Assembly: GCA_964036665.1 (NCBI GenBank) | Contig: OZ038526.1 | Span: 12,400,001 to 12,464,000, forward strand | Source: Gordius sp. MW1 | Lineage: Eukaryota > Nematomorpha > Gordioida > Gordea > Gordiidae | Direction of reading: 5' to 3' | DNA length: 64,000 nt | Shown here: piece after piece, positions 32,401 to 44,600 of the stretch | How positions within the stretch are numbered: the stretch's first letter is position 1 | How the letters are laid out: each line of letters begins with the position of its first letter | Notes under the pieces: model-generated | Told to the model about the DNA's origin: nothing | Database searches by the model: none | What the model saw: only the letters and a program-made list of their open reading frames with translations | Program-made: the position numbers and the translations under genes

Positions 32401-35400
32401 CAAATTGGCTTTCTTTTATATATTTTTTCAAGCTCTTTCACATAAAATAACAAAAAAGAAATTTTTTACCTCAAAATTTTTCACTTTTTTTTCCAACCGT
32501 ATTCATCCGATGAAAGTTGTCGTTTTAAGACGTGATTTCCATGATAAAAAGTAAAAATTTATCAGAATCAGAAAACAATTACTTTGAAATCATGATCGCA
32601 AAGAGCAGTTTTCAAAAATTAATCTTTCACGTTGCGATACAACAAACTAATCGAAACAATAAAACGTTCTCTTTTGTCAAAATGATAATTTTCGCAGCTT
32701 AAAACTTCTTTTCGGGAGCGAATCGAGGATAAAATAATTCTCAAACTGGCTTTCTTTTATATATTTTTTCAAGCTCTTTCACATAAAATAACAAAAAAGA
32801 AATTTCTTACCTCAAAATTTTTCACTTTTTTTTCCAACCGTATTCATTCGATGAAAGTTGTCGTTTTAAGACGTGATTTCCCTGATAAAAAGTAAAAATT
32901 TATCAGAATCAGAAAACAATTACTTTGAAATCATGATCGCAAAGAGCAGTGTCTAAAAATTAAGCACTCACTGCGATATAACAAACTAATTTAAACAATA
33001 AAACGTTGTCTTTTGTCAAAATGAGAGTTCTCGCAGCTTAAAACTTCTTTTCGGGAGCGAATCGAGGATAATAGGATTCTCAAATTGGCTTTCTTTTATA
33101 TATTTTTTCAAGCTCTTTCACATAAAATAACAAAAAAAAAAATTTTTTACCTCAAAATTTTTCCATTTTTTTTTCCAACCGTATTCATCCGATGAAAGTT
33201 GTCGTTTTAAGCGTGATTTACATGATAAAAAGTAAAAATTTATCAGAATCAGAAAACAATTGAAATCATGATCGCAAAGAGCAGTTTTCAAAAATTAATC
33301 TTTCACGTTGCGATACAACAAACTAATCGAAACAATAAAACGTTATCTTTTGTCAAAATGAGAGTTCTCGCAGCTTAAAACTTCTTTTCGGGAGCGAATA
33401 GAGGATAATAGGATTCTCAAATTGGCTTTTTTTATATATTTTTCAGGCTCTTTCACATAAAATAACAAAAAAGAATTTTTTTACCTCAAAATTTTTCACA
33501 TTTTTGTTTCAACCGGATTCATCCGATGAAAGTTGTCGTTTTCAGACACGTTTTCCATGATAAAAAGTAAAAACTTATCAGAATCAGAAAACTATTACTT
33601 TGAAATCATGATAGCATAGAGCAGTGTCCAAGAATTAAGCACTCACGTCGCGATATAACAAACTAATTTAAACAATAAAACGTTGTCTTTTGTCAAAATG
33701 ATAATTTTCGCAGCTTAAAACTTCTTTTCGGGAGCGAATCGAGAATAATAGGATTCTCAAATTGGTTTTCTTTTATGTATTTTTTCAAGCTCTTTCACAT
33801 AAAATAACAAAAAAGAAATTTTTTTACCTCAAAATTTCCAACCGTATTCATTCGATGAAAGTTGTCGTTTTAAGACGTGATTTCCATTATAAAAAGTAAA
33901 AATTTATAAGAATCAGAAAACAATTACTTTGAAATCATGATCGCAAAGAGCATTGTCTAAAAATTAAGCACTCACTGCGATATAACAAACTAATTTAAAC
34001 AATAAAACGTTGTCTTTTGTCAAAATAAGAGTTGCAGCTTAAAACTTCTTTTCGGGAGCGAATCGAGGATAATAAGATTCTCAAATTAGCTTTCTATTAT
34101 ATATTTTTTCAAGCTCTTTCACATAAAATAACAAAATAGAAAATTTTTTACTTCAAAATTTTTCACTTTTTTTCCAACCGTATTCATCCGATCAAAGTTG
34201 TCGTTTTAAGACACGATTTAAATGATAAAAGGTAAATTTTATCAGAATCAGAAAACAATTACTTTGAAATCATGATCGCAAAGAGCAGTGTCCAAGAATT
34301 AAGCACTCACGTTGCTATATAACAAACTAATTTAAACAATAAAACGTTGTCTTTTGTCAAAATGATAATTTTCGCAGCTTAAAACTTCTTTTCGGGAGCG
34401 AGGATAATAGGATTCTCAAATTGGTTTTCTTTTATATATTTTTTCAAGCTCTTTCACATAAAATAACAAAAAAGAAATTTTTTTACCTCAAAATATTTCA
34501 CTTTTTTTTCCAACCGTATTCATTCGATGAAAGTTGTCGTTTTAAGACGTGATTTCCATTTTAAAAAGTAAAAATTTATCAGAATCAGAAAACAATTACT
34601 TTGAAATCATGATCGCAAAGAGCAGTGTTTAAAAATTAAGCACTCACTGCGATATAACAAACTAATTTAAACAATGAAACGTTGTCTTTTGTCAAAATGA
34701 GAGTCCTCGCAGCTTAAAACTTCTTTTCGGGAGCGAATCGAGGATAATAGGATTCTCAAATTGGCTTTCTTTTATATATTTTTTCAAGCTCTTTCACATA
34801 AAATAACAAAAAAGAAATTTTTTACCTCAAAATTTTTCACTTTTTTTTCCAACCGTATTCATCCGATGAAAGTTGTCGTTTTAAGCGTGATTTACATGAT
34901 AAAAAGTAAAAATTTATCAGAATCAGAAAACAATTACTTTGAAATCATGATCGCAAAGAGCAGTTTTCAAAAATTAATCTTTCACGTTGCGATACAACAA
35001 ACTAATCGAAACAATAAAACGTTGTCTTTTGTCAAAATGAGAGTTCTCGAAGCTTAAAACTTCTTTTCGGGAGCGAATCAAAGATAATAGGATTCTCAAA
35101 TTGGCTTTCTTTTATATATTTTTTCAAGCTCTTTCACATAAAATAACAAAAAAGAAATTTTTTACCTTAAAATATTTCACTTTTTTTTCCAACCGTATTC
35201 ATTCGATGAAAGTTGTCGTTTTAAGACGTGATTTCCATGATAAAAAGTAAAAATTTATCAGATCAGAAAACAATTACTTTGAAATCATGATCGCAAAGAG
35301 CAGTTTTCAAAAATTAATCTTTCACGTTGCGATACAACAAACTAATCGAAACAATAAAACGTTCTCTTTTGTCAAAATGATAATTTTCGCAGCTTAAAAC

Positions 35401-36784
35401 TTCTTTTCGGGAGCGAATCGAGGATAAAATAATTCTCAAATTGGCTTTCTTTTATATATTTTTTCAAGCTCTTTCACATAAAATAACAAAAAAGAAATTT
35501 CTTACCTCAAAATTTTTCACTTTTTTTTCCAACCGTATTCATTCGATAAAAGTTGTCGTTTTAAGACGTGATTTCCCTGATAAAAAGTAAAAATTTATCA
35601 GAATCAGAAAACAATTACTTTGAAATCATGATCGCAAAGAGCAGTGTCTAAAAATTAAGCACTTACTGCGATATAACAAACTAATTTAAACAATAAAACG
35701 TTGTCTTTTGTCAAAATGAGAGTTCTCGCAGCTTAAAACTTCTTTTCGGGAGCGAATCGAGGATAATAGGATTCTCAAATTGGCTTTCTTTTATATATTT
35801 TTTCAAGCTCTTTCACATTAAATAACAAAAAAGAAACTTTTTACCTCAAAATTTTTCACTTTGTTTTCCAACCGTATTCATCCGATGAAAGTTGTCGTTT
35901 TAAGCGTGATTTACATGATAAAAAGTAAAAATTTATCAGAATCAGAAAACAATTACTTTGAAATCATGATCGCAAAGAGCAGTTTTCAAAAATTAATCTT
36001 TCACGTTGCGATACAACAAACTAATCGAAACAATAAAACGTTCTCTTTTGTCAAAATGATAATTTTCGCAGCTTAAAACTTCTTTTCGGGAGCGAATCGA
36101 GGATAAAATAATTCTCAAATTGGCTTTCTTTTATATATTTTTTCAAGCTCTTTTACATAAAATAACAAAAAAGTAATTTCTTACATCAAAATTTTTCACT
36201 TTTTTTTCCAACCGTATTCATTCGATGAAAGGTGTCGTTTTAAGACGTGATTTCCCTGATAAAAAGTAAAAATTTATCAGAATCAGAAAACAATTACTTT
36301 GAAATCATGATCGTAAAGAGGGTGTCTAAAAATTAAGCACTCACAGCGATATAACAAACTAATTTAAACAATAAAACGTTGTCTTTTGTCAAAATGAGAG
36401 TTCTCGCAGCTTAAAACTTCTTTTCGGGAGCGAATCGAGGATAATAGGATTCTCAAATTGGCTTTCTTTTATATATTTTTTCAAGCTCTTTCACATAAAA
36501 TAACAAAAAAGAAATTTTTTTACCTTAAAATATTTCACTTTTTTTTCCAACCGTATTCATTCGATGAAAGTTGTCGTTTTAAGACGTGATTTCCATGATA
36601 AAAAGTAAAAATTTATCAGAATCAGAAAACAATTACTTTGAAATCATGATCGCAAAGAGCAGTTTTCAAAAATTAATCTTTTACGTTGCGATACAACAAA
36701 CTAATCGAAACAATAAAACGTTCTCTTTTGTCAAAATGATTTCGCAGCTTAAAACTTCTTTTCGGGAGCGAATCGAGTATAAAA
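26414..36784 (+). repeat. Satellite array, middle block (about 31 monomers)
   Basis: The same satellite resumes in register after the LTR element. The first monomer is still left-block type (ATCGCAAC at about 26559). From about 26870 the type changes: AATCTTTCACGCTGCGATAC with ATCGAAAC, and alternating monomers with AAGCACTCAC and ATTTAAAC. Several monomer classes are recognisable by CAAATTTTTTGACATTTCTT, GATCAAAGTTGTCG with AAATGATAAAAGG, AAAATTTCCAACCG (short spacer) and TTTTAAGCGTGATTTACATG. Segments near 29.7-32.1 and 32.1-34.8 repeat with offsets of 2356 and 2696 bp, i.e. 7 and 8 monomers. It ends at the Helentron-like insertion inside a monomer at ATAAAA/TAATTC. Confidence 0.97.
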
Positions 36785-36804
36785 ACTCGGGCCTTCGGCC
36801 CTCG

Positions 36805-36858
36805 TGGGAAGGGGGAGAAGGGAAGGGAAGAGGGGAAGGGAAGGGGGGGACGACTCAT
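36805..36858. other. Purine-rich G-tract next to element end
   Basis: A run of GGGAAGGG/GGGGAGAAGGG words on the + strand with almost no pyrimidines. It is mirrored as a C-rich run at about 7904-7934 in the related element. Several closely spaced G-runs could form a quadruplex or triplex beside the terminal hairpin. Confidence 0.6.
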
Positions 36859-37189
36859 CTGTACTTCGTATAAATGTATCATATTTGCTATGCAATTTAT
36901 GGGCGAGAAAGGTGGGAAGGGGCGAGAATGCCTACAGGGGGGTATTATATGCCTAATGATTAATTAATTATTTTTACAAATTTTCCATTATAGGCAAAAT
37001 GTAAGGCAAGGGTTAGGGTTAGATTTAGTGTTTGCATCTAGTTGCGTATTACATTAGTTTTTATGGCCTTTAGTGATTATGGGTCTAACAAACATTATAT
37101 TATAAAACAACACAATGTTAAGAATTTGCAGAATTGTTGGGAGAAATTTTTTGTTGAATTTGAACAATTTTTAATTAAAAAAATCAAAA

Positions 37190-38110
37190 ATTTGGCCAAT
37201 GGTCACTTTTTCTCTATTGGCCAGTACCAACAGATACTCTATAAGTCAATGATAGCCAAAAAAAACGGAAAAAAAAATTTTGATGACTTTGGCCAATGGT
37301 CATTTTTTTCCTTTGGTCAGCAGCCAGCACACGGTAAAAGTGGATATACATTCATAAGAGTAAAAAAAACGAAAAAAAAATTTTCGAATCACATTTTGGC
37401 CAATGGTCATTTTTTTCCATTGGTCAGCAGCCAGGACACGGTAAAAGCGGATATAAATTCATAATAGTCAAAAAAAACGAAAAAAAAGTTTTCGAATCAC
37501 ATTTTGGCCAGTGGTCATTTTATTCCATTGGTCAGCAGCCAGCGGACGGCCAAAAAGTCATAATAGCAATGGTAGGAACAGGAACAATCATAATAGTCAA
37601 AAAAAACGAAAAAAATAATTTCGATTCACATTTTGGCCAATGGTCATTTTTTCCATCGGTCAGGAGCCAGCGGACGGCCAAAAAGTCATAATAGCAATGG
37701 TAGTAACAGGAACAATCATAATAGTCAAAAAAAAAACGAAAAAATAAACTCGGATTCACATTTTGGCCAATGGTCATTTTTTTCATTGGTCAGCAGCCAA
37801 CGGACTGCCAAAAAGTCTTAATATCAATGATAGTAACAAGAACAATCATAAGAGTCAAAAAAACTCCGGGATTCTAACCCAAAAACTAGTTAAATTGCAT
37901 AGCAATTAGAAGTAAACAACTTTTATTTATGTTTATTATATAACATTGGTCAGCAGCCAGCGGACGGCCAAAAAGTCATAATAGCAATGGTAGAAACAGG
38001 AACAATCATAATAGTCAAAAAAAAACGAAAAAAATAATTTCGATTCACATTTTGGCCAATGGTCATTTTTTTCATTGGTCAGCAGCCAGCGGACGGCCAA
38101 AAATTCTTAT
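37190..38110 (+). repeat. Internal minisatellite of the Helentron-like element
   Basis: Units of about 100-128 bp carry TTGGCCAATGGTCA near 37192, 37289, 37396, 37632, 37760 and 38052 (GGCCAGTGG variant near 37505). Each holds the CCAATGG...CCATTGG hairpin and then CAGCGGACGGCCAAAAAGTC-like sequence and an A-rich CAAAAAAAACGAAAAAAA spacer. Frames through it are composition artefacts. Confidence 0.85.
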
Positions 38111-38410
38111 TATCAATGATAGTAACAAGAACAATCATAAGAGTCAAAAAAACTCCGGGATTCTAACCCCAAAACTAGTTAAATTGCATAGCAATTAAAA
38201 GTAAACAACTTTTATTTATGTTTATTATATTACTAGTTAAATTGCATAGCATTAAAAGTAAACAACTTTTATCTATGTTTATTATATAACAAAAACTAGT
38301 TAAATTGCATAGCAAATAAAAGTAAACAACATGTTTATTATATAACTAGTTAAATTGCATAGCAATTAAAAGTAACCAACTTTTATTTATGTTTATATAA
38401 TAGATAATTT
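37884..38410 (+). repeat. About 60-bp tandem repeats in element, ACTAGTTAAATTGCATAG unit
   Basis: ACTAGTTAAATTGCATAGCA followed by AAAGTAAACAAC and TTTATTTATGTTTATTAT recurs near 37887, 38172, 38230, 38289 and 38345. The unit includes the GCATAGCAA word of the terminal inverted repeat, so the terminus itself seems to have been amplified internally. Confidence 0.8.
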
Positions 38411-38424
38411 AACAAATCTAATCT

Positions 38425-38535
38425 TATATATAACACACCGAGGGAGATAGAGATGAGGGGTGGGGCACCTCTTATGCATAGCAATTAAAAATAACACAGC
38501 GAGGGAGATAGAGATGAGGGGTGGGGCACCTCTTT
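38425..38535 (+). repeat. Two-copy 62-bp direct repeat
   Basis: CGAGGGAGATAGAGATGAGG followed by GGTGGGGCACCTCTT appears twice, near 38437 and 38499. Confidence 0.85.
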
Positions 38536-38582
38536 CTCATGCATTAATTTAAAAAAGCGATAACCTAATATACCCAATGCAA

Positions 38583-38643
38583 ATAGATAGGGAGGGTAAC
38601 GGACAGACAACGGACGGACAGACAACGGACGGACGGACAACAA
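38583..38643 (+). repeat. ACGG/ACAG microsatellite near element 5' end
   Basis: ACGGACAGACAACGGACGGA-type units, also present at 7310-7340 in the related locus, lie directly before the terminal inverted repeat. Confidence 0.8.
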
Positions 38644-38674
38644 AAAACGAGCCCATAAATTGCATAGCAATTAA

Positions 38675-41600
38675 TAATTCTCAAATTGGCTTTCTTTTAT
38701 ATATTTTTTCAAGCTCTTTCACATAAAATAACAAAAAAGAAATTTCTTACCTCAAAATTTTTCACTTTTTTTTCCAACCGTATTCATTCGATGAAAGTTG
38801 TCGTTTTAAGACGTGATTTCCCTGATAAAAAGTAAAGATTTATCAGAATCAGAAAACAATTACTTTGAAATCATGAGCGCAAAAAGCAGTGTCTAAAAAT
38901 TAAGCACTCACTGCGATATAACAAACTAATTTAAACAATAAAACGTTGTCTTTTGTCAAAATGAGAGTTCTCGCAGCTTAAAACTTCTTTTCGGGAGCGA
39001 ATCGAGGATAATAGGATTTTCAAATTGGCTTTCTTTTATATATTTTTTCAAGCTCTTTAACATAAAATAACAAAAAAGAAATTTTTTACCTCAAAATTTT
39101 TCACTTTTTTTTCCAACCGTATTCATCCGATGAAAGTTGTCGTTTTAAGCGTGATTTACATGATAAAAAATAAAAATTTATCAGAATCAGAAAACAATTG
39201 AAATCATGATCGCAAAGAGCAGTTTTCAAAAATTAATCTTTCACGTTGCGATACAACAAACTAATCGAAACAATAAAACGTTCTCTTTTGTCAAAATGAG
39301 AGTTCTAGCAGCTTAAAACTTCTTTTCGGGAGCGAATCGAGGATAATAGGATTCTCAAATTGGCTTTTTTATATATTTTTTCAGGCTCTTTCACATAAAA
39401 TAACAAAAAAGAATTTTTTTACCTTAAAATTTTTCACATTTTTGTTTCAACCGGATTCATCCGATGAAAGTTGTCGTTTTCAGACACGATTTCCATGATA
39501 AAAAGTAAAAAATTATCAGAATCAGAAAACTATTACTTTGAAATCATGATAGCATAGAGCAGTGTCCAAAAATTAAGCACTCACGTTGCGATATAACAAG
39601 CTAATTTAAACAATAAAACGTTGTCTTTTGTCAAAAGGATAATTTTGGCAGCTTAAAACTTCTTTTCGGGAGCGAATCGAGGATAATAGGATTCTCAAAT
39701 TGGTTTTCTTTTATATATTTTTTCAAGCTCTTTCACATAAAATAATAAAAAAGAAATTTTTTTACCTCAAAATCTTTCACTTTTTTTCCAACCGTATTCA
39801 TTCGATGAAAGTTGTCGTTTTAAGACGTGATTTCCATGATAAAAAGTAAAAATTTATCAGAATCAGAAAACAATTGAAATCATGATCGCAAAGAGCAATT
39901 TTCAAAAATTAATCTTTCACGTTGCGATACAACAAACTAATCGAAACAATAAAACGTTGTCTTTTGTCAAAATGAGAGTTCTCGCGTCTTAAAACTTCTT
40001 TTCGGGAGCGAATCGAGGATAATAGGATTCTCAAATTGGCTTTCTTTTATATATTTTTTCAAGCTCTTTCACATAAAATAACAAAAAAGAAATTTCTTAC
40101 CTCAAATTTTTTGACATTTCTTTTTTCAACCGTATTCATCCGATGAAAGTTATCGTTTTCAGACACGATTTTTATGATAAAAAGTAAAAATTTATCAGAA
40201 TCAGAAAACTATTATTTTGAAATCATGATCGCATAGAGCAGTGTATAAAAATTATGCACTCACGTTGCGATATAACAAACTAATCTAAACAATAAAACGT
40301 TGTCTTTTGTCAAAATGAGAGTTGCAGCTTAAAACTTCTTTTCGGGAGCGAATCGAGGATAATAAGATTCTCAAATTGGCTTTCTATTATATATTTTTTC
40401 AAGCTCTTTCACATAAAATAACAAAATAGAAATTTTTTTACTTCAAAATTTTTCACTTTTTTTCCAACCGTATTCATCCGATCAAATTTGTCGTTTTAAG
40501 ACACGATTTAAATGATAAAAGGTAAATTTTATCAGAATCAGAAAACAATTACTTTGAAATCATGATCGCAAAGAGCAGTGTCCAAGAATTAAGCACTCAC
40601 GTTGCGATATAACAAACTAATTTAAACAATAAAACGTTGTCTTTTGTCAAAATGATAATTTTCGCAGCTTAAAACTTCTTTTCGGGAGCGAATCGAGGAT
40701 AATAGAATTCTCAAATTGGCTTTCTTTTTTTTTTTTTTCAAGCTCTTTCACATAAAATAACAAAAAAGAAATTTTTTACCTCAAATTTTTTGACATTTCT
40801 TCTTTCAACCGTATTCATCCGATGAAAGTTATCGTTTTCAGATACTATTTCCATGATAAAAAGTAAAAATTTATCAGAATCAGAAAACTATTACTTTGAA
40901 ATCATGATAGCATAGAGCAGTGTCCAAAAATTAAGCACTCACGTTGCGATATAACAAACTAATTTAAACAATAAAACGTTGTCTTTTGTCAAAATGATAA
41001 TTTTCGCAGCTTAAAACTTCTTTTAGGGAGCGAATCGAGGATAATAGGATTCTCAAATTGGCTTTCTTTTATATATTTTTTCAAGCTCTTTCACATAAAA
41101 TAACAAAAAAGAAATTTTTTACCTCAAAATTTTTCACTTTTTTTTCCAACCGTATTCATCCGATGAAAGTTGTCGTTTTAAGCGTGATTTACATGATAAA
41201 AAGTAAAAATTTATCAGAATCAGAAAACAATTACTTTGAAATCATGATCGCAAAGAGCAGTTTTCAAAAATTAATCTTTCACGTTGCGATACAACAAACT
41301 AATCGAAACAATAAACGTTCTCTTTTGTCAAAATGATAATTTTCGCAGCTTAAAACTTCTTTTCGGGAGCAAATCGAGGATAAAATAATTCTCAAACTGG
41401 CTTTCTTTTATATATTTTTTCAAGCTCTTTCACATAAAATAACAAAAAAGAAATTTCTTACCTCAAAATTTTTCACTTTTTTTTCCAACCGTATTCATTC
41501 GATGAAAGTTGTCGTTTTAAGACGTGATTTCCCTGATAAAAAGTAAAAATTTATCAGAATCAGAAAACAATTACTTTGAAATCATGATCGCAAAGAGCAG

Positions 41601-44600
41601 TGTCTAAAAATTAAGCACTCTCTGCGATATAACAAACTAATTTAAATAATAAAACGTTGTCTTTTGTCAAAATGAGAGTTCTCGCAGCTTAAAACTTCTT
41701 TTCGGGAGCGAATAGAGGATAATAGGATTCTCAAATTGGCTTTCTTTTATATATTTTTTCAAGCTCTTTCACATAAAATAACAAAAAAGAAATTTTTTAC
41801 CTCAAAATTTTTCCATTTTTTTTTCCAACCGTATTCATCCGATGAAAGTTGTCGTTTTAAGCGTGATTTACATAATAAAAAGTAAAAATTTATCAGAATC
41901 AGAAAACAATTGAAATCATGATCGCAAAGAGCAGTTTTCAAAAATTAATCTTTCACGTTGCGATACAACAAACTAATCGAAACAATAAAACGTTCTCTTT
42001 TGTCAAAATGAGAGTTCTCGCAGCTTAAAACTTCTTTTCGGGAGCGAATAGAGGATAATAGGATTCTCAAATTGGCTTTTTTAATATATATTTTTTCAAG
42101 CTCTTTCACATAAAATAATAAAAAAGAAATTTTTTTACCTCAAAATCTTTCACTTTTTTTTCCAACCGTATTCATTCGATGAAAGTTGTCGTTTTAAGAC
42201 GTGATTTCCATGATAAAAAGTAAAAATTTATCAGAATCAGAAAACAATTGAAATCATGATCGCAAAGAGCAATTTTCAAAAATTAATCTTTCACGTTGCG
42301 ATACAACAAACTAATCGAAACAATAAAACGTTGTCTTTTGTCAAAATGAGAGTTCTCGCATCTTAAAACTTCTTTTCGGGAGCGAATCGAGGATAATAGG
42401 ATTCTCAAATTGGCTTTCTTTTATATATTTTCAAGCTCTTTCACATAAAATAACAAAAAAGAAATTTCTTACCTCAAATTTTTTGACATTTCTTTTTTCA
42501 ACCGTATTCATCCGATGAAAGTTATCGTTTTCAGACACGATTTTTATGATAAAAAGTAAAAATTTATCAGAATCAGAAAACTATTTTTTTGAAATCATGA
42601 TCGCATAGAGCAGTGTATAAAAATTTTGCACTCACGTTGCGATATAACAAACTAATCTAAACAATAAAACGTTGTCTTTTGTCAAAATGAGAGTTGCAGC
42701 TTAAAACTTCTTTTCGGGAGCGAATCGAGGATAATAAGATTCTCAAATTGGCTTTCTATTATATATTTTTTCAAGCTCTTTCACATAAAATAACAAAATA
42801 GAAATTTTTTTACTTCAAAATTTTTCACTTTTTTTCCAACCGTATTCATCCGATCAAAGTTGTCGTTTTAAGACACGATTTAAATGATAAAAGGTAAATT
42901 TTATCAGAATCAGAAAACAATTACTTTGAAATCATGATCGCAAAGAGCAGTGTCCAAGAATTAAGCACTCACGTTGCGATATAACAAACTAATTTAAACA
43001 ATAAAACGTTGTCTTTTGTCAAAATGATAATTTTCGCAGCTTAAAACTTCTTTTCGGGAGCGAATCGAGGATAATAGGATTCTCAAATTGGCTTTCTTTT
43101 TTTTTTTTTTCAAGCTCTTTCACATAAAATAACAAAAAAGAAATTTTTTACCTCAAATTTTTTGACATTTCTTCTTTCAACCGTATTCATCCGATGAAAG
43201 TTATCGTTTTCAGATACTATTTCCATGATAAAAAGTAAAAATTTATCAGAATCAGAAAAATATTACTTTGAAATCATGATAGCATAGAGCAGTGTCCAAA
43301 AATTAAGCACTCACGTTGCGATATAACAAACTAATTTAAACAATAAAACGTTGTCTTTTGTCAAAATGATAATTTTCGCAGCTTAAAACTTCTTTTAGGG
43401 AGCGAATCGAGGATAATAGGATTCTCAAATTGGCTTTCTTTTATATATTTTTTCAAGCTCTTTCACATAAAATAACAAAAAAGAAATTTTTTACCTCAAA
43501 ATTTTTCACTTTTTTTTCCAACCGTATTCATCCGATGAAAGTTGTCGTTTTAAGCGTGATTTACATGATAAAAAGTAAAAATTTATCAGAATCAGAAAAC
43601 AATTACTTTGAAATCATGATCGCAAAGAGCAGTTTTCAAAAATTAATCTTTCACGTTGCGATACAACAAACTAATCGAAACAATAAACGTTCTCTTTTGT
43701 CAAAATGATAATTTTCGCAGCTTAAAACTTCTTTTCGGGAGCAAATCGAGGATAAAATAATTCTCAAACTGGCTTTCTTTTATATATTTTTTCAAGCTCT
43801 TTCACATAAAATAACAAAAAAGAAATTTCTTACCTCAAAATTTTTCACTTTTTTTTCCAACCGTATTCATTCGATGAAAGTTGTCGTTTTAAGACGTGAT
43901 TTCCCTGATAAAAAGTAAAAATTTATCAGAATCAGAAAACAATTACTTTGAAATCATGATCGCAAAGAGCAGTGTCTAAAAATTAAGCACTCTCTGCGAT
44001 ATAACAAACTAATTTAAATAATAAAACGTTGTCTTTTGTCAAAATGAGAGTTCTCGCAGCTTAAAACTTCTTTTCGGGAGCGAATCGAGGATAATAGGAT
44101 TCTCAAATTGGCTTTCTTTTATATATTTTTTCAAGCTCTTTCACATAAAATAACAAAAAAGAAATTTTTTACCTCAAAATTTTTCCATTTTTTTTTCCAA
44201 CCGTATTCATCCGATGAAAGTTGTCGTTTTAAGCGTGATTTACATAATAAAAAGTAAAAATTTATCAGAATCAGAAAACAATTGAAATCATGATCGCAAA
44301 GAGCAGTTTTCAAAAATTAATCTTTCACGTTGCGATACAACAAACTAGTCGAAACAATAAAACGTTCTCTTTTGTCAAAATGAGAGTTCTCGCAGCTTAA
44401 AACTTCTTTTCGGGAGCGAATAGAGGATAATAGGATTCTCAAATTGGCTTTTTTTATATATTTTTCAGGCTCTTTCACATAAAATAACAAAAAAGAATTT
44501 TTTTACCTCAAAATTTTTCACATTTTTGTTTCAACCGGATTCATCCGATGAAAGTTTTCGTTTTCAGACACGTTTTCCATGATAAAAAGTAAAAATTTAT

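Larger units (their letters stand above)
36785..38674 (-). mobile_element. Helentron/HINE-like non-autonomous element, 1890 bp, inside satellite
   Basis: The flanks ATAAAA and TAATTCTC join to a normal satellite variant with no target duplication. On the minus strand the element starts TTAATTGCTATGC and ends GGCCCGAGT. A perfect 20-bp inverted repeat, TTGCTATGCAATTTATGGGC (36885-36904) and GCCCATAAATTGCATAGCAA (38651-38670), lies at the very end on one side but 100 bp inside on the other. There a palindrome GGGCCTTCGGCCC (36789-36801) is terminal. Asymmetric subterminal repeats, a 3' hairpin, an internal tandem array and T/T or A/T insertion without duplication are the hallmarks of Helentron-associated elements. 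No replicase or helicase is encoded. Relatives lie at 5821-7370 and 7490-7952. Confidence 0.7.

Noticed and set aside
37008..37024. Telomere-like GGGTTAGGGTTAG
   Set aside because: Only two units, inside the Helentron-like insertion, with no array. Most likely chance.
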